Shown here one piece after another: positions 17,097 through 25,951 of a DNA stretch of 64,000 nucleotides. The stretch comes from UBA1181 sp045226255 (GTDB lineage Bacteria; Bacteroidota; Bacteroidia; Bacteroidales; Paludibacteraceae), in contig JBGVCG010000036.1 in the NCBI GenBank assembly GCA_045226255.1, forward strand, positions 1-64,000, read 5' to 3'. The notes under the pieces were generated by a model. The model was not told the DNA's origin and made no database searches. It saw only the letters and a list, made by a program, of their open reading frames with translations. How positions within the stretch are numbered: position 1 is the stretch's first letter; every line of letters begins with the position of its first letter. The translations under genes and the position numbers were made by a program.

Positions 17097-18041
17097 CTAT
17101 CTTTCCGCCCTCATCGGATTATTCAGGAAATCATCATAGGAGATCCTGATGCCGTCCTCCAGCTCAGTCTTGTATCTCCACCCCAACTTCTCGGCCTTGC
17201 TCACATCCAACAGTTTTCTCGGTGTACCGTTTGGACGAGTGGTATCCCACTTAATCGCCCCTTTATAGCCAACCACCTTTGCAACAAGTTCAGTAAGCGC
17301 CTTGATGGTCAACTCTTTCCCTGTGCCCGCATTCACCGTCTCATTACCGCTGTAATTGTTCATGAGGAACACACAAAGGTTAGCCAGATCATCGACAAAA
17401 AGGAACTCCCTCAGTGGACTTCCATCTCCCCAGCAAGTAACTTCCTTCAAACCCGCCACCTTCGCCTCATGAAACCTGCGAATCAGTGCCGGCAATACAT
17501 GGGAATGTTCCGGATGGTAATTGTCATTAGGCCCATACAAGTTGGTGGGCATCACGCTGATGTAGTCCGTACCATATTGTCTATTGAGGAACTCGCAATA
17601 TTTCAAGCCTGATATTTTTGCGAGCGCATACGCCTCGTTCGTCTTCTCCAACTCACTCGTGAGCAAACAAGACTCTGTCATTGGCTGAGGTGCCATGCGC
17701 GGATAAATACAACTACTGCCTAAAAACTCGAGCTTCTTGCAACCATTCTTCCATGCGGAGTGGATCACGTTCATCTCCAGTATCATATTGTCATACATGA
17801 AATCAGCCAATGCGGACTGATTGGCAACAATACCACCTACTTTAGCGGCAGCAAGGAAAACATACTCCGGCTTTTCTTCCGCAAAAAATTTCTCGACAGC
17901 CTCCTGCCTTGTCAAATCCAACTCCTTGTGCGTGCGGGTGATAATATTGCAATAGCCTTGTCTTTGCAACTCCCTCACAATGGCGCTTCCGACCATACCC
18001 CGATGGCCCGCCACATATATCTTCGAATTCTTCTCCATCAT
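17097..18041 (-). CDS. fcl: GDP-L-fucose synthase
   Basis: A 314-residue short-chain dehydrogenase/epimerase that converts GDP-4-keto-6-deoxy-mannose to GDP-L-fucose with NADPH. The nucleotide-binding motif is GHRGMVGSA (12-20). The catalytic elements are GSSCIYP (108-114) and YALAK (Tyr138, Lys142). The stretch MAPQPMTESCLLTSELEKTNEAYALAK is typical of this enzyme. Its ATG overlaps the TGA of gmd by 4 bp, so translation is coupled. GDP-fucose would feed surface polysaccharide and, in Bacteroidales, protein O-glycosylation. Full length; no oddities. Confidence 0.97.
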   Translation of the reverse strand: MMEKNSKIYVAGHRGMVGSAIVRELQRQGYCNIITRTHKELDLTRQEAVEKFFAEEKPEYVFLAAAKVGGIVANQSALADFMYDNMILEMNVIHSAWKNGCKKLEFLGSSCIYPRMAPQPMTESCLLTSELEKTNEAYALAKISGLKYCEFLNRQYGTDYISVMPTNLYGPNDNYHPEHSHVLPALIRRFHEAKVAGLKEVTCWGDGSPLREFLFVDDLANLCVFLMNNYSGNETVNAGTGKELTIKALTELVAKVVGYKGAIKWDTTRPNGTPRKLLDVSKAEKLGWRYKTELEDGIRISYDDFLNNPMRAER

Positions 18042-19126
18042 TTCACAATTCCTTTCTCCAAATATTCCGCCAAGTTCATTCTAACCTTTTCCGCCGCACC
18101 CTCTGACGCCACTTTAGCCACATCGTGTTCCACCATCAGCTTCACCAATTGTTCGAAAGTTGTTTTCGACGGGTTCCAACCCAGTTTAGCCTTCGCCTTC
18201 GTAGGATCGCCCCAGAGATTGACAACATCCGTCGGACGATAGAAGTCCTCCGACACGGAGACAACCACTTTTCCTGTCTTCACATCAATACCCTTCTCGT
18301 TCACGCCAGAGCCTTCCCATCGCAACTCGATGCCCGCATAATGGAAAGCCAAAGTAGCGAATTCACGAACCGTATGCTGAACACCCGTTGCAATCACGAA
18401 GTCCTCCGGTGTCTCATGCTGTAGAATCAACCACATGCACTCCACATAATCCTTCGCATATCCCCAGTCTCTCAGGCTATCCAAGTTGCCCAAATAGAGG
18501 CAATCCTGCTTGCCTTGTGAAATACGTGCCGCCGCCAATGTGATTTTACGGGTAACGAACGTCTCGCCGCGTCTTTCACTTTCGTGGTTGAACAGAATAC
18601 CTGAGCAACAAAACATATTGTATGCCTCTCGATACTCCTTCACAATCCAGAAACCATACAATTTGGCCACCGCATAGGGAGAATACGGGTGGAACGGCGT
18701 GTTCTCATTCTGAGGGACCTCCTCGACTTTCCCGTAAAGCTCCGACGTGGATGCCTGGTAAATGCGGCAAGTCTTTTCCAATCCACAAGCCCTCACCGCC
18801 TCCAAGACACGAAGCACACCGGTCGCGTCCACATCCGCAGTGAACTCGGGAGAGTCAAACGAAACCTGAACATGGCTCTGCGCCGCTAAATTATAAATCT
18901 CCGTAGGGCGCACCCGCCCAACCACCTTGACCAACGACATGGAGTCGCCCATGTCCGCATAATGGAGATGGAAATTGGGTTGGCCCTCCAAATGAGCGAT
19001 GCGCTCACGATAATCGACAGACGAGCGTCTGATGATTCCATGCACATCATATCCTTTGCTTAAAAGGAATTCAGACAGGTAAGAACCATCCTGTCCCGTG
19101 ACACCTGTGATCAAAGCAGTTTTCAT
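18038..19126 (-). CDS. gmd: GDP-mannose 4,6-dehydratase
   Basis: A 362-residue extended short-chain dehydrogenase that turns GDP-D-mannose into GDP-4-keto-6-deoxy-D-mannose, the precursor of GDP-fucose made by the next gene. The NADP-binding motif is GVTGQDGSYLSEFL (8-21). RRSSVDYRERIAHL follows, and the active site has STSELYGKV and YSPYAVAKLYGFW. All are standard for Gmd. The gene lies 11 bp below the stop of the second CotH-domain protein and overlaps fcl by 4 bp, so the three genes should form one transcript ending at the hairpin near 17.05 kb. Confidence 0.97.
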   Translation of the reverse strand: MKTALITGVTGQDGSYLSEFLLSKGYDVHGIIRRSSVDYRERIAHLEGQPNFHLHYADMGDSMSLVKVVGRVRPTEIYNLAAQSHVQVSFDSPEFTADVDATGVLRVLEAVRACGLEKTCRIYQASTSELYGKVEEVPQNENTPFHPYSPYAVAKLYGFWIVKEYREAYNMFCCSGILFNHESERRGETFVTRKITLAAARISQGKQDCLYLGNLDSLRDWGYAKDYVECMWLILQHETPEDFVIATGVQHTVREFATLAFHYAGIELRWEGSGVNEKGIDVKTGKVVVSVSEDFYRPTDVVNLWGDPTKAKAKLGWNPSKTTFEQLVKLMVEHDVAKVASEGAAEKVRMNLAEYLEKGIVK

Positions 19127-19137
19127 TGCATATAGAT

Positions 19138-22098
19138 TTATTTTTTTACTAATTTCAAATAATACTCTTCCCCTGTCCTTTCGTTAGACACCTGTACTAC
19201 GTAAATACCCGTAGGCAATTCACGAACATTCACAACAGACGCTTCCCTGAAATTCACTCTTTTCAACAACACTCCATTGCTTATAACAGAGAATGAAACA
19301 GGATCCTGCCATGGCGTGGTAATACTCACATAATCACCTGCCGGATTAGGGCACATCGAGATAAACTGCGGCACTTCGGTCACACCATCATGACACACAA
19401 CAAGCGTATCCAGTTTCTCGTCATTCTGAAAAATATCCGACTCATAACCCAAACTCCTATTAGGCGCTGAGAACGTAGGGCATTTCGTTTTGATCCACCT
19501 GCCTCCGTCTGACAAAGAAAAGCGAGCATATGTCTCTCCTTTCTCATGCAATTCGTAACGAATAGAATCTATCACAACAATGGAATCCCCAATCCTCTTC
19601 GAAAGAGAAACGGTCTGACGTTTTGATGAGGACAGAGCAAATGAAGCATGCATAACCCCTTGCTCTACCTGCTCATCCGCCCATATTGTGATATAACTTT
19701 TTGCCGCAACCACTGTCTGTTCAGGTGATCCCTCCGGCACCTGCCACTTCGTCAACTTCCCCCTACTGTCAGACAAGTACATTCCTGCCAAATCCACAGG
19801 AGAAGAGCCTGCATTATAGATCTCTATCCAATCATCGGATTCCCTCTCCTCATCCACATACTGCTTATTCGTTGAACAAATCTCATTGAGGTACAAAAGA
19901 GGAACATCCTCGTTATATAGGGAATCTTCTCTGAGCACAGCCCGAAATATAATAGGTCCGTTAAACGTCACATCCAAACAACAAGAATCGCTAGTGTACG
20001 ATGATTTGGCATCTAAGATCTCCCAATGGTCGAACTCATAACCTTCAGGAGGAATACATGACAACGTAAAATCAAAGCCTTTAAAACATTTGCTGAAAAA
20101 ATCACTCGTATCAATTTTTTCTCCATTGAAAAGGTATTCCGTTCCTTTCTTATCGGAATATATGCGCATGCTGGAAATGTCCCCTAAAGAGAAGTTATCC
20201 CGAAGATGCGAAAAGACATTCAAAGGTCTTTTCTCCGCGAAAGAACGCATTTTATCTATTTGATTGTTCCAACTATCCGCACCTAAACCTTTCGATTTAC
20301 GATAATCCTGATAGTAAATCGCCTCTGATTGTATCCTGGATGCCATGCTATCCAATATATGCACTACCCGCTCAGGAGAAAAAGAAGTCGCAAGATGTAC
20401 GATAAATTTCGTATACAACATTTTCCTTATGCGTTCATTCTTCAACAAAAGCTTCAGACATTCGTTTTTTTCCACATATGAGAATGTATTTAAATTACTT
20501 TTGTCGCCGGAATTAGAAAAACCTTCATCTGTATCATACATGATGACTCTCCAATATTCATGATCGCACCGAGACCAGAACGTCACATTATTAGCCCCCC
20601 AATCCGTATTAGCGAAATAAATCTGAGCCACCACAAAGTTCATAAGCTCGTTTACGTCGAACAAAGAATCAATCATACTATTAGCGACATCTCCGTTAAT
20701 GTCCTTTACCTTCTTCAATTTCGACCACGAAGAACTACTTGACAAAGCTGGTCTTAAATTTTCCTCCGATAACCCATAATTAGAATACAAATAATCCTCA
20801 CTATGGCGCTCCCTAAGATTCATCAATCCCCAATAATCTCCATTAAGGAATATCGCACATGGCGTATATGCCTGTATATCTACATCCATACGACCATCGA
20901 TTAACGTTTGCATAAAACCGTCACGCATGTATGAATGGTTATAATCCTGACCCGAACTACGCAACACGATATTCTTCCACTTCAAATTCGGTTTCGATTT
21001 GAATATCGCATAACGCAACTGATTGTCCCCATAGACTTTCGAAGGATTTATTTTCAATGATTTCATGTCATAACTTCTGGAATATCCACCAAATATTCCA
21101 ACAGACAATTCTTGATTTAATCTCTCCGTCTTTTCCTCATCAAAGAATTCAAAATTCAAGGGTCTGAGTTCATCTCCCCAATAATTAGCATCCGGCACTT
21201 GAGTCCATCCTAAAAATTTAGGGTTATAACGACCATTCCCTATAACATAGATTCCCAGCTCCTCATCAAACATATATTTCGGATCCACACATAATGAGAC
21301 CACTGGCAAATCAATCTTCCTTTCCCCAATAAAATATGACATGGCGACAGATTCACTCGGCAAATATTCGTCATTGACACAGATGGCACGGACAACCGTA
21401 TTACGACTCACTTTAATCGTATCTGTATATAGCAACGAGTCTGCCTCATATGGTTCTGTACCATCCAGCGTATAATATATTCTCGTACCTCGTTCCTCCG
21501 GAGATAACGTCAAACTTATCGGTTCTTCATAAAATCCAGCTGGCAAACTAAAGACTGGCATACCGGCCTGCTCCTCCATAAATAGGGCATCGTCATTCCG
21601 CTTCCCCATAGATGGACGACTCAACATGCCATATTCATACTCCGCATCCACCAGAAGCGCACCATACGAGACATTCGCAAAGACCATAGGATAAGTAACA
21701 TCCGCCGCCAAAACACCGACAGAATCATACATTCTTATCTTTCCACCTTCCGGATTCAATTTAAAACTCGTATGATTCGCCCGATTCTGCTCACTGAACC
21801 AAAACACAAAGAAAGAGTCTGGAAGAATCACAAACGAAGAATCGCAAGACCAAGTATCCCCCGATTCATTCTCAAAACGATATCCTCGCAAATCCAAGGT
21901 GTCATGTCCATCATTATACAATTCCACCCATCCGGAGAAATTGTAAATATTATCTAAGTGATACATCTCATACGATATGTTACGAGGCATCAATTCACTT
22001 ATCTGCAAAGCAAAAACAGTCCCATTCCCACAGAACAGGGAAAGAAATAGGAATAGGATAATCCTTATATGCTCACATACACATTTCATACCAACCAT
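19138..22098 (-). CDS. Second secreted CotH-kinase/lamin-tail protein with T9SS type-A signal
   Basis: A 986-residue paralogue of the 1269-residue CotH protein at 12.1 kb. The ATG is at 22098; another at 22089 (MKCVCEHIRIILFLFLSLF) also gives a signal peptide. Domains in order: lamin-tail (INFSGWVELYNDG-type stretch near 50-65), chitobiase-C-like (YYTLDGTEPYEADS), CotH region (NFEFFDEEKTERLNQELSVG, VLRSSGQDYNHSYMRDGF, LNGDYWGLMNLRERHSEDYL, YWRVIMYDTDEGFS), second lamin-tail (LYLNEICSTNKQYVDE, DWIEIYNAGSSPVDLAG), and a type-A sorting domain at the end (CPNPAGDYVSITTP, LPTGIYVVQV). It lacks both the galactose-binding-like domain and the Gly/Asn/Trp insert of the paralogue. It leads an operon with gmd and fcl. 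Kinase activity is unproven. Confidence 0.9.
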   Translation of the reverse strand: MVGMKCVCEHIRIILFLFLSLFCGNGTVFALQISELMPRNISYEMYHLDNIYNFSGWVELYNDGHDTLDLRGYRFENESGDTWSCDSSFVILPDSFFVFWFSEQNRANHTSFKLNPEGGKIRMYDSVGVLAADVTYPMVFANVSYGALLVDAEYEYGMLSRPSMGKRNDDALFMEEQAGMPVFSLPAGFYEEPISLTLSPEERGTRIYYTLDGTEPYEADSLLYTDTIKVSRNTVVRAICVNDEYLPSESVAMSYFIGERKIDLPVVSLCVDPKYMFDEELGIYVIGNGRYNPKFLGWTQVPDANYWGDELRPLNFEFFDEEKTERLNQELSVGIFGGYSRSYDMKSLKINPSKVYGDNQLRYAIFKSKPNLKWKNIVLRSSGQDYNHSYMRDGFMQTLIDGRMDVDIQAYTPCAIFLNGDYWGLMNLRERHSEDYLYSNYGLSEENLRPALSSSSSWSKLKKVKDINGDVANSMIDSLFDVNELMNFVVAQIYFANTDWGANNVTFWSRCDHEYWRVIMYDTDEGFSNSGDKSNLNTFSYVEKNECLKLLLKNERIRKMLYTKFIVHLATSFSPERVVHILDSMASRIQSEAIYYQDYRKSKGLGADSWNNQIDKMRSFAEKRPLNVFSHLRDNFSLGDISSMRIYSDKKGTEYLFNGEKIDTSDFFSKCFKGFDFTLSCIPPEGYEFDHWEILDAKSSYTSDSCCLDVTFNGPIIFRAVLREDSLYNEDVPLLYLNEICSTNKQYVDEERESDDWIEIYNAGSSPVDLAGMYLSDSRGKLTKWQVPEGSPEQTVVAAKSYITIWADEQVEQGVMHASFALSSSKRQTVSLSKRIGDSIVVIDSIRYELHEKGETYARFSLSDGGRWIKTKCPTFSAPNRSLGYESDIFQNDEKLDTLVVCHDGVTEVPQFISMCPNPAGDYVSITTPWQDPVSFSVISNGVLLKRVNFREASVVNVRELPTGIYVVQVSNERTGEEYYLKLVKK

Positions 22099-22125
22099 TA
22101 ATATCTATTCGTTTTTATGACAAGG

Positions 22126-22159
22126 CAAAGATAATGCGATTTTAATCAATCATTACAAA
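22126..22159 (-). promoter_or_regulatory. Promoter of the CotH2-gmd-fcl operon
   Basis: Minus-strand TTTG (22156-22159), 22-bp spacer, then TATCTTTG (22126-22133), an exact -7 box. The CotH2 ATG follows 27 bp later. The site lies just beyond the 3' end of the upstream glycosyltransferase gene. Confidence 0.7.
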
Positions 22160-22196
22160 AATTGCCAACATTATTTTAAAAATGCAAATACAAAAC

Positions 22197-23318
22197 TCAC
22201 ACTTGCTCATAGACGGAAGCCACTTGATCTGCGATGTGACTCCATTGGTACTTCTCCAAATCATACTGTACCCGCATCTGCGTGCCACCAACCAACAAAG
22301 ATTCCAGTTTCTCCGTGAGTTGAGACACATCCCCCACCCTAAAGTATTCATTTTGAGGTAATCCGACTTCCAAATTAGCAGGAATATCACTCACAATGAC
22401 AGGTAAATGATAACTCATCGCCTCCAGAAGGGCGATAGGAAGACCTTCATGGGATGAGGGCAAAACGAAACAACTTGCATGAGCAAGCAACGAGTGGAGC
22501 TTCTCTCCCCGAACGAACCCCGTCAGGACAACTCCGTTTTCCTTCGCCATCTTTTTAAGTTCTCGGGAATAGTCATCCTCGAAATCCGCATCACCCGCCA
22601 ACACCAAACGCACATTACTCTCCTTATGTTTCTGCTTGAAAGCTGCAAAAGCTTCCACCAAATGATGTAGATTCTTTTCTGGTACGAACCGACACATGCC
22701 TAACACGTATCTCTCTGATTCTATTCCTAACTCTGAGAAATATTCGGGGCTATCAACAAAATCAGGATCTGGCACCCCATTATAAATCAAATGGACTCGC
22801 TCCGTTCTTCGACACTTCTCCGCTATCAGATTCTTGATGACATCCGATATGACAATCACCTCATCCGCAAAACGACAACCTAACTGCTCTCCTAATTTCA
22901 GTATCAGTTTAGCCATTTTTCCCCACTTGTCTCGGTCATAATCTGGTCCATGGTGCGTGAAAACAACTTTCATCCCCCTCATTTTCGCATATGGAGTTAA
23001 AATGGCAGGGCCTATCGCATGGATATGCAAAATATCCGCCCCCAATGCCTTTGCTCTGTTAATCGCCCGAAAGGTATGAATGATCGCCTCGAATGTTTTT
23101 TTCTTGGGAGACGAAACATTCACTAACCTCACTCCATTCCACTCTTGCAGATCATCCTTCACATATTCGGAACGACGGATCACCGTGACATCATACCCTT
23201 TTCCCGCAATCAGAGGAAAAAGCTCCTCACAATGGGTTTCAACTCCACCCATAATGTTCGGAATACCCCGTGTCCCCGTCACAACAACTTTCTTCATTAT
23301 ATTACTTGCCATAAACAT
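22197..23318 (-). CDS. Glycosyltransferase family 4 protein
   Basis: A 373-residue GT-B-fold transferase from the ATG at 23318; the frame is open to a TTG at 23345, and ATGs at 23312 and 23297 are alternatives. The N-terminal domain begins KKVVVTGTRGIPNIMGGVET, a form seen in GT4 enzymes of polysaccharide loci. The C-terminal domain has the RFVPEKNLHHLVEAF helix and the E-x7-E sugar-nucleotide site in SSHEGLPIALLEAM. It would add one sugar from a nucleotide donor to a lipid-linked glycan on the inner membrane face; donor and acceptor are unknown. It lies downstream of an acyltransferase and probably shares its transcript. Confidence 0.9.
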   Translation of the reverse strand: MFMASNIMKKVVVTGTRGIPNIMGGVETHCEELFPLIAGKGYDVTVIRRSEYVKDDLQEWNGVRLVNVSSPKKKTFEAIIHTFRAINRAKALGADILHIHAIGPAILTPYAKMRGMKVVFTHHGPDYDRDKWGKMAKLILKLGEQLGCRFADEVIVISDVIKNLIAEKCRRTERVHLIYNGVPDPDFVDSPEYFSELGIESERYVLGMCRFVPEKNLHHLVEAFAAFKQKHKESNVRLVLAGDADFEDDYSRELKKMAKENGVVLTGFVRGEKLHSLLAHASCFVLPSSHEGLPIALLEAMSYHLPVIVSDIPANLEVGLPQNEYFRVGDVSQLTEKLESLLVGGTQMRVQYDLEKYQWSHIADQVASVYEQV

Positions 23319-23369
23319 TTCTTTTTTAAATTCAGCGACCCACAAACGATATGTAAAAACCGAATAACA

Positions 23370-24422
23370 TCATAGGCCCATACATAAACGAATGAACTTG
23401 GGTGCTTTCTTCTCAACCAGTTTTGCTATCATCACCGGAACATACACGCCTATCACAACACTCAAACACCAAAACGGGACGAACAGCCAATCACATCCCA
23501 TCCTCACATATACCCACCGGACAACCATCTGAAAGAAAATCCCCATCAAGAATATCTGGAACGTATAATCTCGGAATGAGCAAAACAACGAAGGCCAACG
23601 CTTTGCCAGATTCAAACAAAGCGAAAACGAGAAGAGAATACCCGCAGTAGCAGAGAAAATGCCCATAGGATCGTACATCACTCGCATAATATTCCACATC
23701 AAAAAGCTAATGCCTAATGCCCCAAAATTCTCCAACCACTTATGCCACCCATATCGGCAGCACAAGATGCCTGCCACAAAAAAAGGTGCCATATGACAGA
23801 CCTTGTTCAATTGGAAATATGTCAACGATGTGGGATAGACACAGACCAATATGCTGAGAACACATGCCACGAGAGCCAACCACTTGGATTTAACCACGTA
23901 GCAATAAAGTGGATACAACATCATAAGGACAAACAACACTACAATGAACCACATCTCCCCCAAAGGATTTGACCTAAAGTAAAGAAACGTATCCATCACT
24001 TCCTGCATCGTGACCGGTCTATTCATCAAAGAAGGGAACATGAGTTTCAGAACAAGAGCCACCAGGGTAAACGCCAAGAACGGAAGTCCCAATCTTTTTA
24101 TCTTCGCCATGAAAACTTCAGCATAAGTTTTCTCTTTACGAATGCATGTAAAATAGAAAAGCCACCCAGAGATAAATATAAATAACGGCATATGGAAGGT
24201 GTATATTATCCTTTCCAATTCTGATGCTATAGGGGTATTGGGATCTCGTGGAATATTCGTCAACGACACATGTCCAATAACTACCAATAACATACTAAAT
24301 CCTTGAAGGACAGAAAGCCACTCGATCTTCTTTTTCCCGCAGGCTTTCCCCCCCGAAGATTCGTTCATGGCGTTATTCTCTGCACATATGTTATTCGTTA
24401 CAGATTCCATATTATTTTTCAT
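23370..24422 (-). CDS. Acyltransferase-3-family membrane protein (first of three)
   Basis: A 350-residue polytopic membrane protein. The first ATG is at 24422; the frame extends to a TTG at 24437. After a hydrophilic 35-residue head it shows the family start IEWLSVLQGFSMLLVVIGHVSLTN, with the essential-type His in the first helix, then YTFHMPLFIFISGWLF (the H-M-P-L-F motif). About ten transmembrane segments follow. Members O-acetylate or otherwise acylate surface sugars, using acyl-CoA on the cytoplasmic side. The protein is likely to decorate the glycan built by the neighbouring glycosyltransferases. The 246 bp upstream (24423-24668) show no exact promoter box; only a 5-bp stem near 24452-24466 was noted. 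Confidence 0.85.
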   Translation of the reverse strand: MKNNMESVTNNICAENNAMNESSGGKACGKKKIEWLSVLQGFSMLLVVIGHVSLTNIPRDPNTPIASELERIIYTFHMPLFIFISGWLFYFTCIRKEKTYAEVFMAKIKRLGLPFLAFTLVALVLKLMFPSLMNRPVTMQEVMDTFLYFRSNPLGEMWFIVVLFVLMMLYPLYCYVVKSKWLALVACVLSILVCVYPTSLTYFQLNKVCHMAPFFVAGILCCRYGWHKWLENFGALGISFLMWNIMRVMYDPMGIFSATAGILFSFSLCLNLAKRWPSLFCSFRDYTFQIFLMGIFFQMVVRWVYVRMGCDWLFVPFWCLSVVIGVYVPVMIAKLVEKKAPKFIRLCMGL

Positions 24423-24668
24423 TGTAAAAATACCCAAAAGTCACACCATCAAAGGATCAAAATCCTCTTAAAGCAAAATGATCGTTCCCAAAGGATTCTC
24501 TGAGGAGACAACAACCTCATTATTCACACTATCCCCATGTGCTTTACAAGACGTCCCAAAACATCCCCGTCTCTAACATAGAGCATTCGCACATCGATCA
24601 TCTGAAATATAATGTCCGGGTATTTCCCCGTCACAATAGATCTTTTACAGATTTCACCAACTGTCTAC

Positions 24669-25874
24669 TTAATCAACAGCACAACCCGAATCAGTCTTCG
24701 TCCCCTCGTATCCTTGCGACTCCACATCCGCATTCACAATATCCTCTCCTCGTTTCCCCTTCAAAGCCTCTTTGCTATCGTCGGAAAGTCCATCGTTTAC
24801 TACAGCATTCATATCGCAAGTGGACAACTTATCCAAGTCTTCCTTCGTCACCTTTCCATCCCGATAATCGCAACAAATTGGATTTTCGTACATCGAATAT
24901 TTCATTCCCAGCAAAGACTTCACCTTATGCTTGGCAACCCACAACAACGGAGTACTGATGTACTTGTGCATCGCAGGAGAAACAGATCCAATCATCCAAC
25001 AATTACGATTGCAACAACGCACCTTCTTACGCACCATCTCCGCCTCAGGGGAGTTCCATAGTTCATCCCATGTCTGCCTATTAAGATTGCCCATCACCTC
25101 CTTGTCCTTCGTACCATTACAAGGCATCACATCCCCATATGGATCGATAAAGAAAGTGTCAAAAGACATATCACAAGGCAAAAGACGTTTTTGGCCATAA
25201 ATATAGTTAATAAGGCCATGGTTAAAGTATGCGCGGAACCACTTCTTGGGTGAATTACTCCTTAATAGCTCGTTCACCAAATCCTCAAAGTTTTTCGCCA
25301 CCATCGGACGATCATGGATGATATTCTTCGACTCGACAAAATAGAAGGAATTATGCAATGATGCGGTAGCGAATTCCATTCCCATTTCGTTAGAGATATT
25401 ATACAAAGGAACAAGGTCTGGCGCATTCTTGTCCTGAACCGTCATGCCAAAACCGACATCCTTCATTCCCATCTCACGAAGTTTCTTCAAGGTGGTATAA
25501 CCACGCTGGTAACCATCGTTTAGGCCTCTGATCTCATTGTTCGTTTTTTCCAATCCCTCAATAGAGATGCGAATTCCAATCTGGGGAAATTCCCTGCAAA
25601 GATCAAGAATACGATCCGTGAAAAATCCGTTCGTAGAGATTACTATACGATCACTAAGTTTGTATAATTCCCTCACGATATCCTTCAGATCAGTACGGAT
25701 AAAAGGCTCACCTCCCGTAATGTTCGTGAAATACATCTTGGGAAGCTTCTTTATAGTCTCTATTGAAATTTCCTCCTCCGCCTTAGAAGGAGCTTTATAT
25801 CGATTACACATCGAGCAACGGGCGTTGCATCGATAGGTTACAATTACAGTTCCGTTTAGTTTTTTTCCCGCCAT
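24669..25874 (-). CDS. Radical SAM protein with SPASM-like C-terminal cysteines
   Basis: A 401-residue protein. The radical-SAM cluster motif CNARCSMC (Cys16, 20, 23) is at the N-terminus, followed by TNITGGEPFIRTDL (the GGE motif) and ISTNGFFTD. A C-terminal cysteine set (LPCDMSFDTFFIDPYGDVMPCNGT, then CCNRNC) resembles a SPASM domain that binds extra Fe-S clusters and is used to modify peptides, proteins or sugars. The last 60 residues are Asp/Lys/Glu-rich and end in C-A-V-D. The gene has its own promoter (25900-25930) and sits between two glycan operons, so it may modify a sugar or a surface protein; nothing identifies the substrate. Confidence 0.85.
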   Translation of the reverse strand: MAGKKLNGTVIVTYRCNARCSMCNRYKAPSKAEEEISIETIKKLPKMYFTNITGGEPFIRTDLKDIVRELYKLSDRIVISTNGFFTDRILDLCREFPQIGIRISIEGLEKTNNEIRGLNDGYQRGYTTLKKLREMGMKDVGFGMTVQDKNAPDLVPLYNISNEMGMEFATASLHNSFYFVESKNIIHDRPMVAKNFEDLVNELLRSNSPKKWFRAYFNHGLINYIYGQKRLLPCDMSFDTFFIDPYGDVMPCNGTKDKEVMGNLNRQTWDELWNSPEAEMVRKKVRCCNRNCWMIGSVSPAMHKYISTPLLWVAKHKVKSLLGMKYSMYENPICCDYRDGKVTKEDLDKLSTCDMNAVVNDGLSDDSKEALKGKRGEDIVNADVESQGYEGTKTDSGCAVD

Positions 25875-25899
25875 AATAACATTGCATCCAATCTGTCCG

Positions 25900-25930
25900 C
25901 AAAGTTAAACAAATAAAAAAAGACCGCAAA
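25900..25930 (-). promoter_or_regulatory. Promoter of the radical SAM gene, overlapping the upstream terminator
   Basis: Minus-strand TTTG (25927-25930), 19-bp spacer, then TAACTTTG (25900-25907), an exact -7 box; the ATG follows 26 bp later. The -33 element lies inside the terminator hairpin of the preceding operon. Confidence 0.65.
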
Positions 25931-25943
25931 AAATTACGGTCTT
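25913..25943 (-). terminator. Terminator of the polysaccharide operon
   Basis: On the minus strand, AAGACCG and CGGTCTT pair over 7 bp around a T-rich loop (25920-25943), followed by a run of T (25919 to 25914). It starts 9 bp past the stop of the GT4 gene. Confidence 0.8.
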
Positions 25944-25951
25944 AAAAGATT

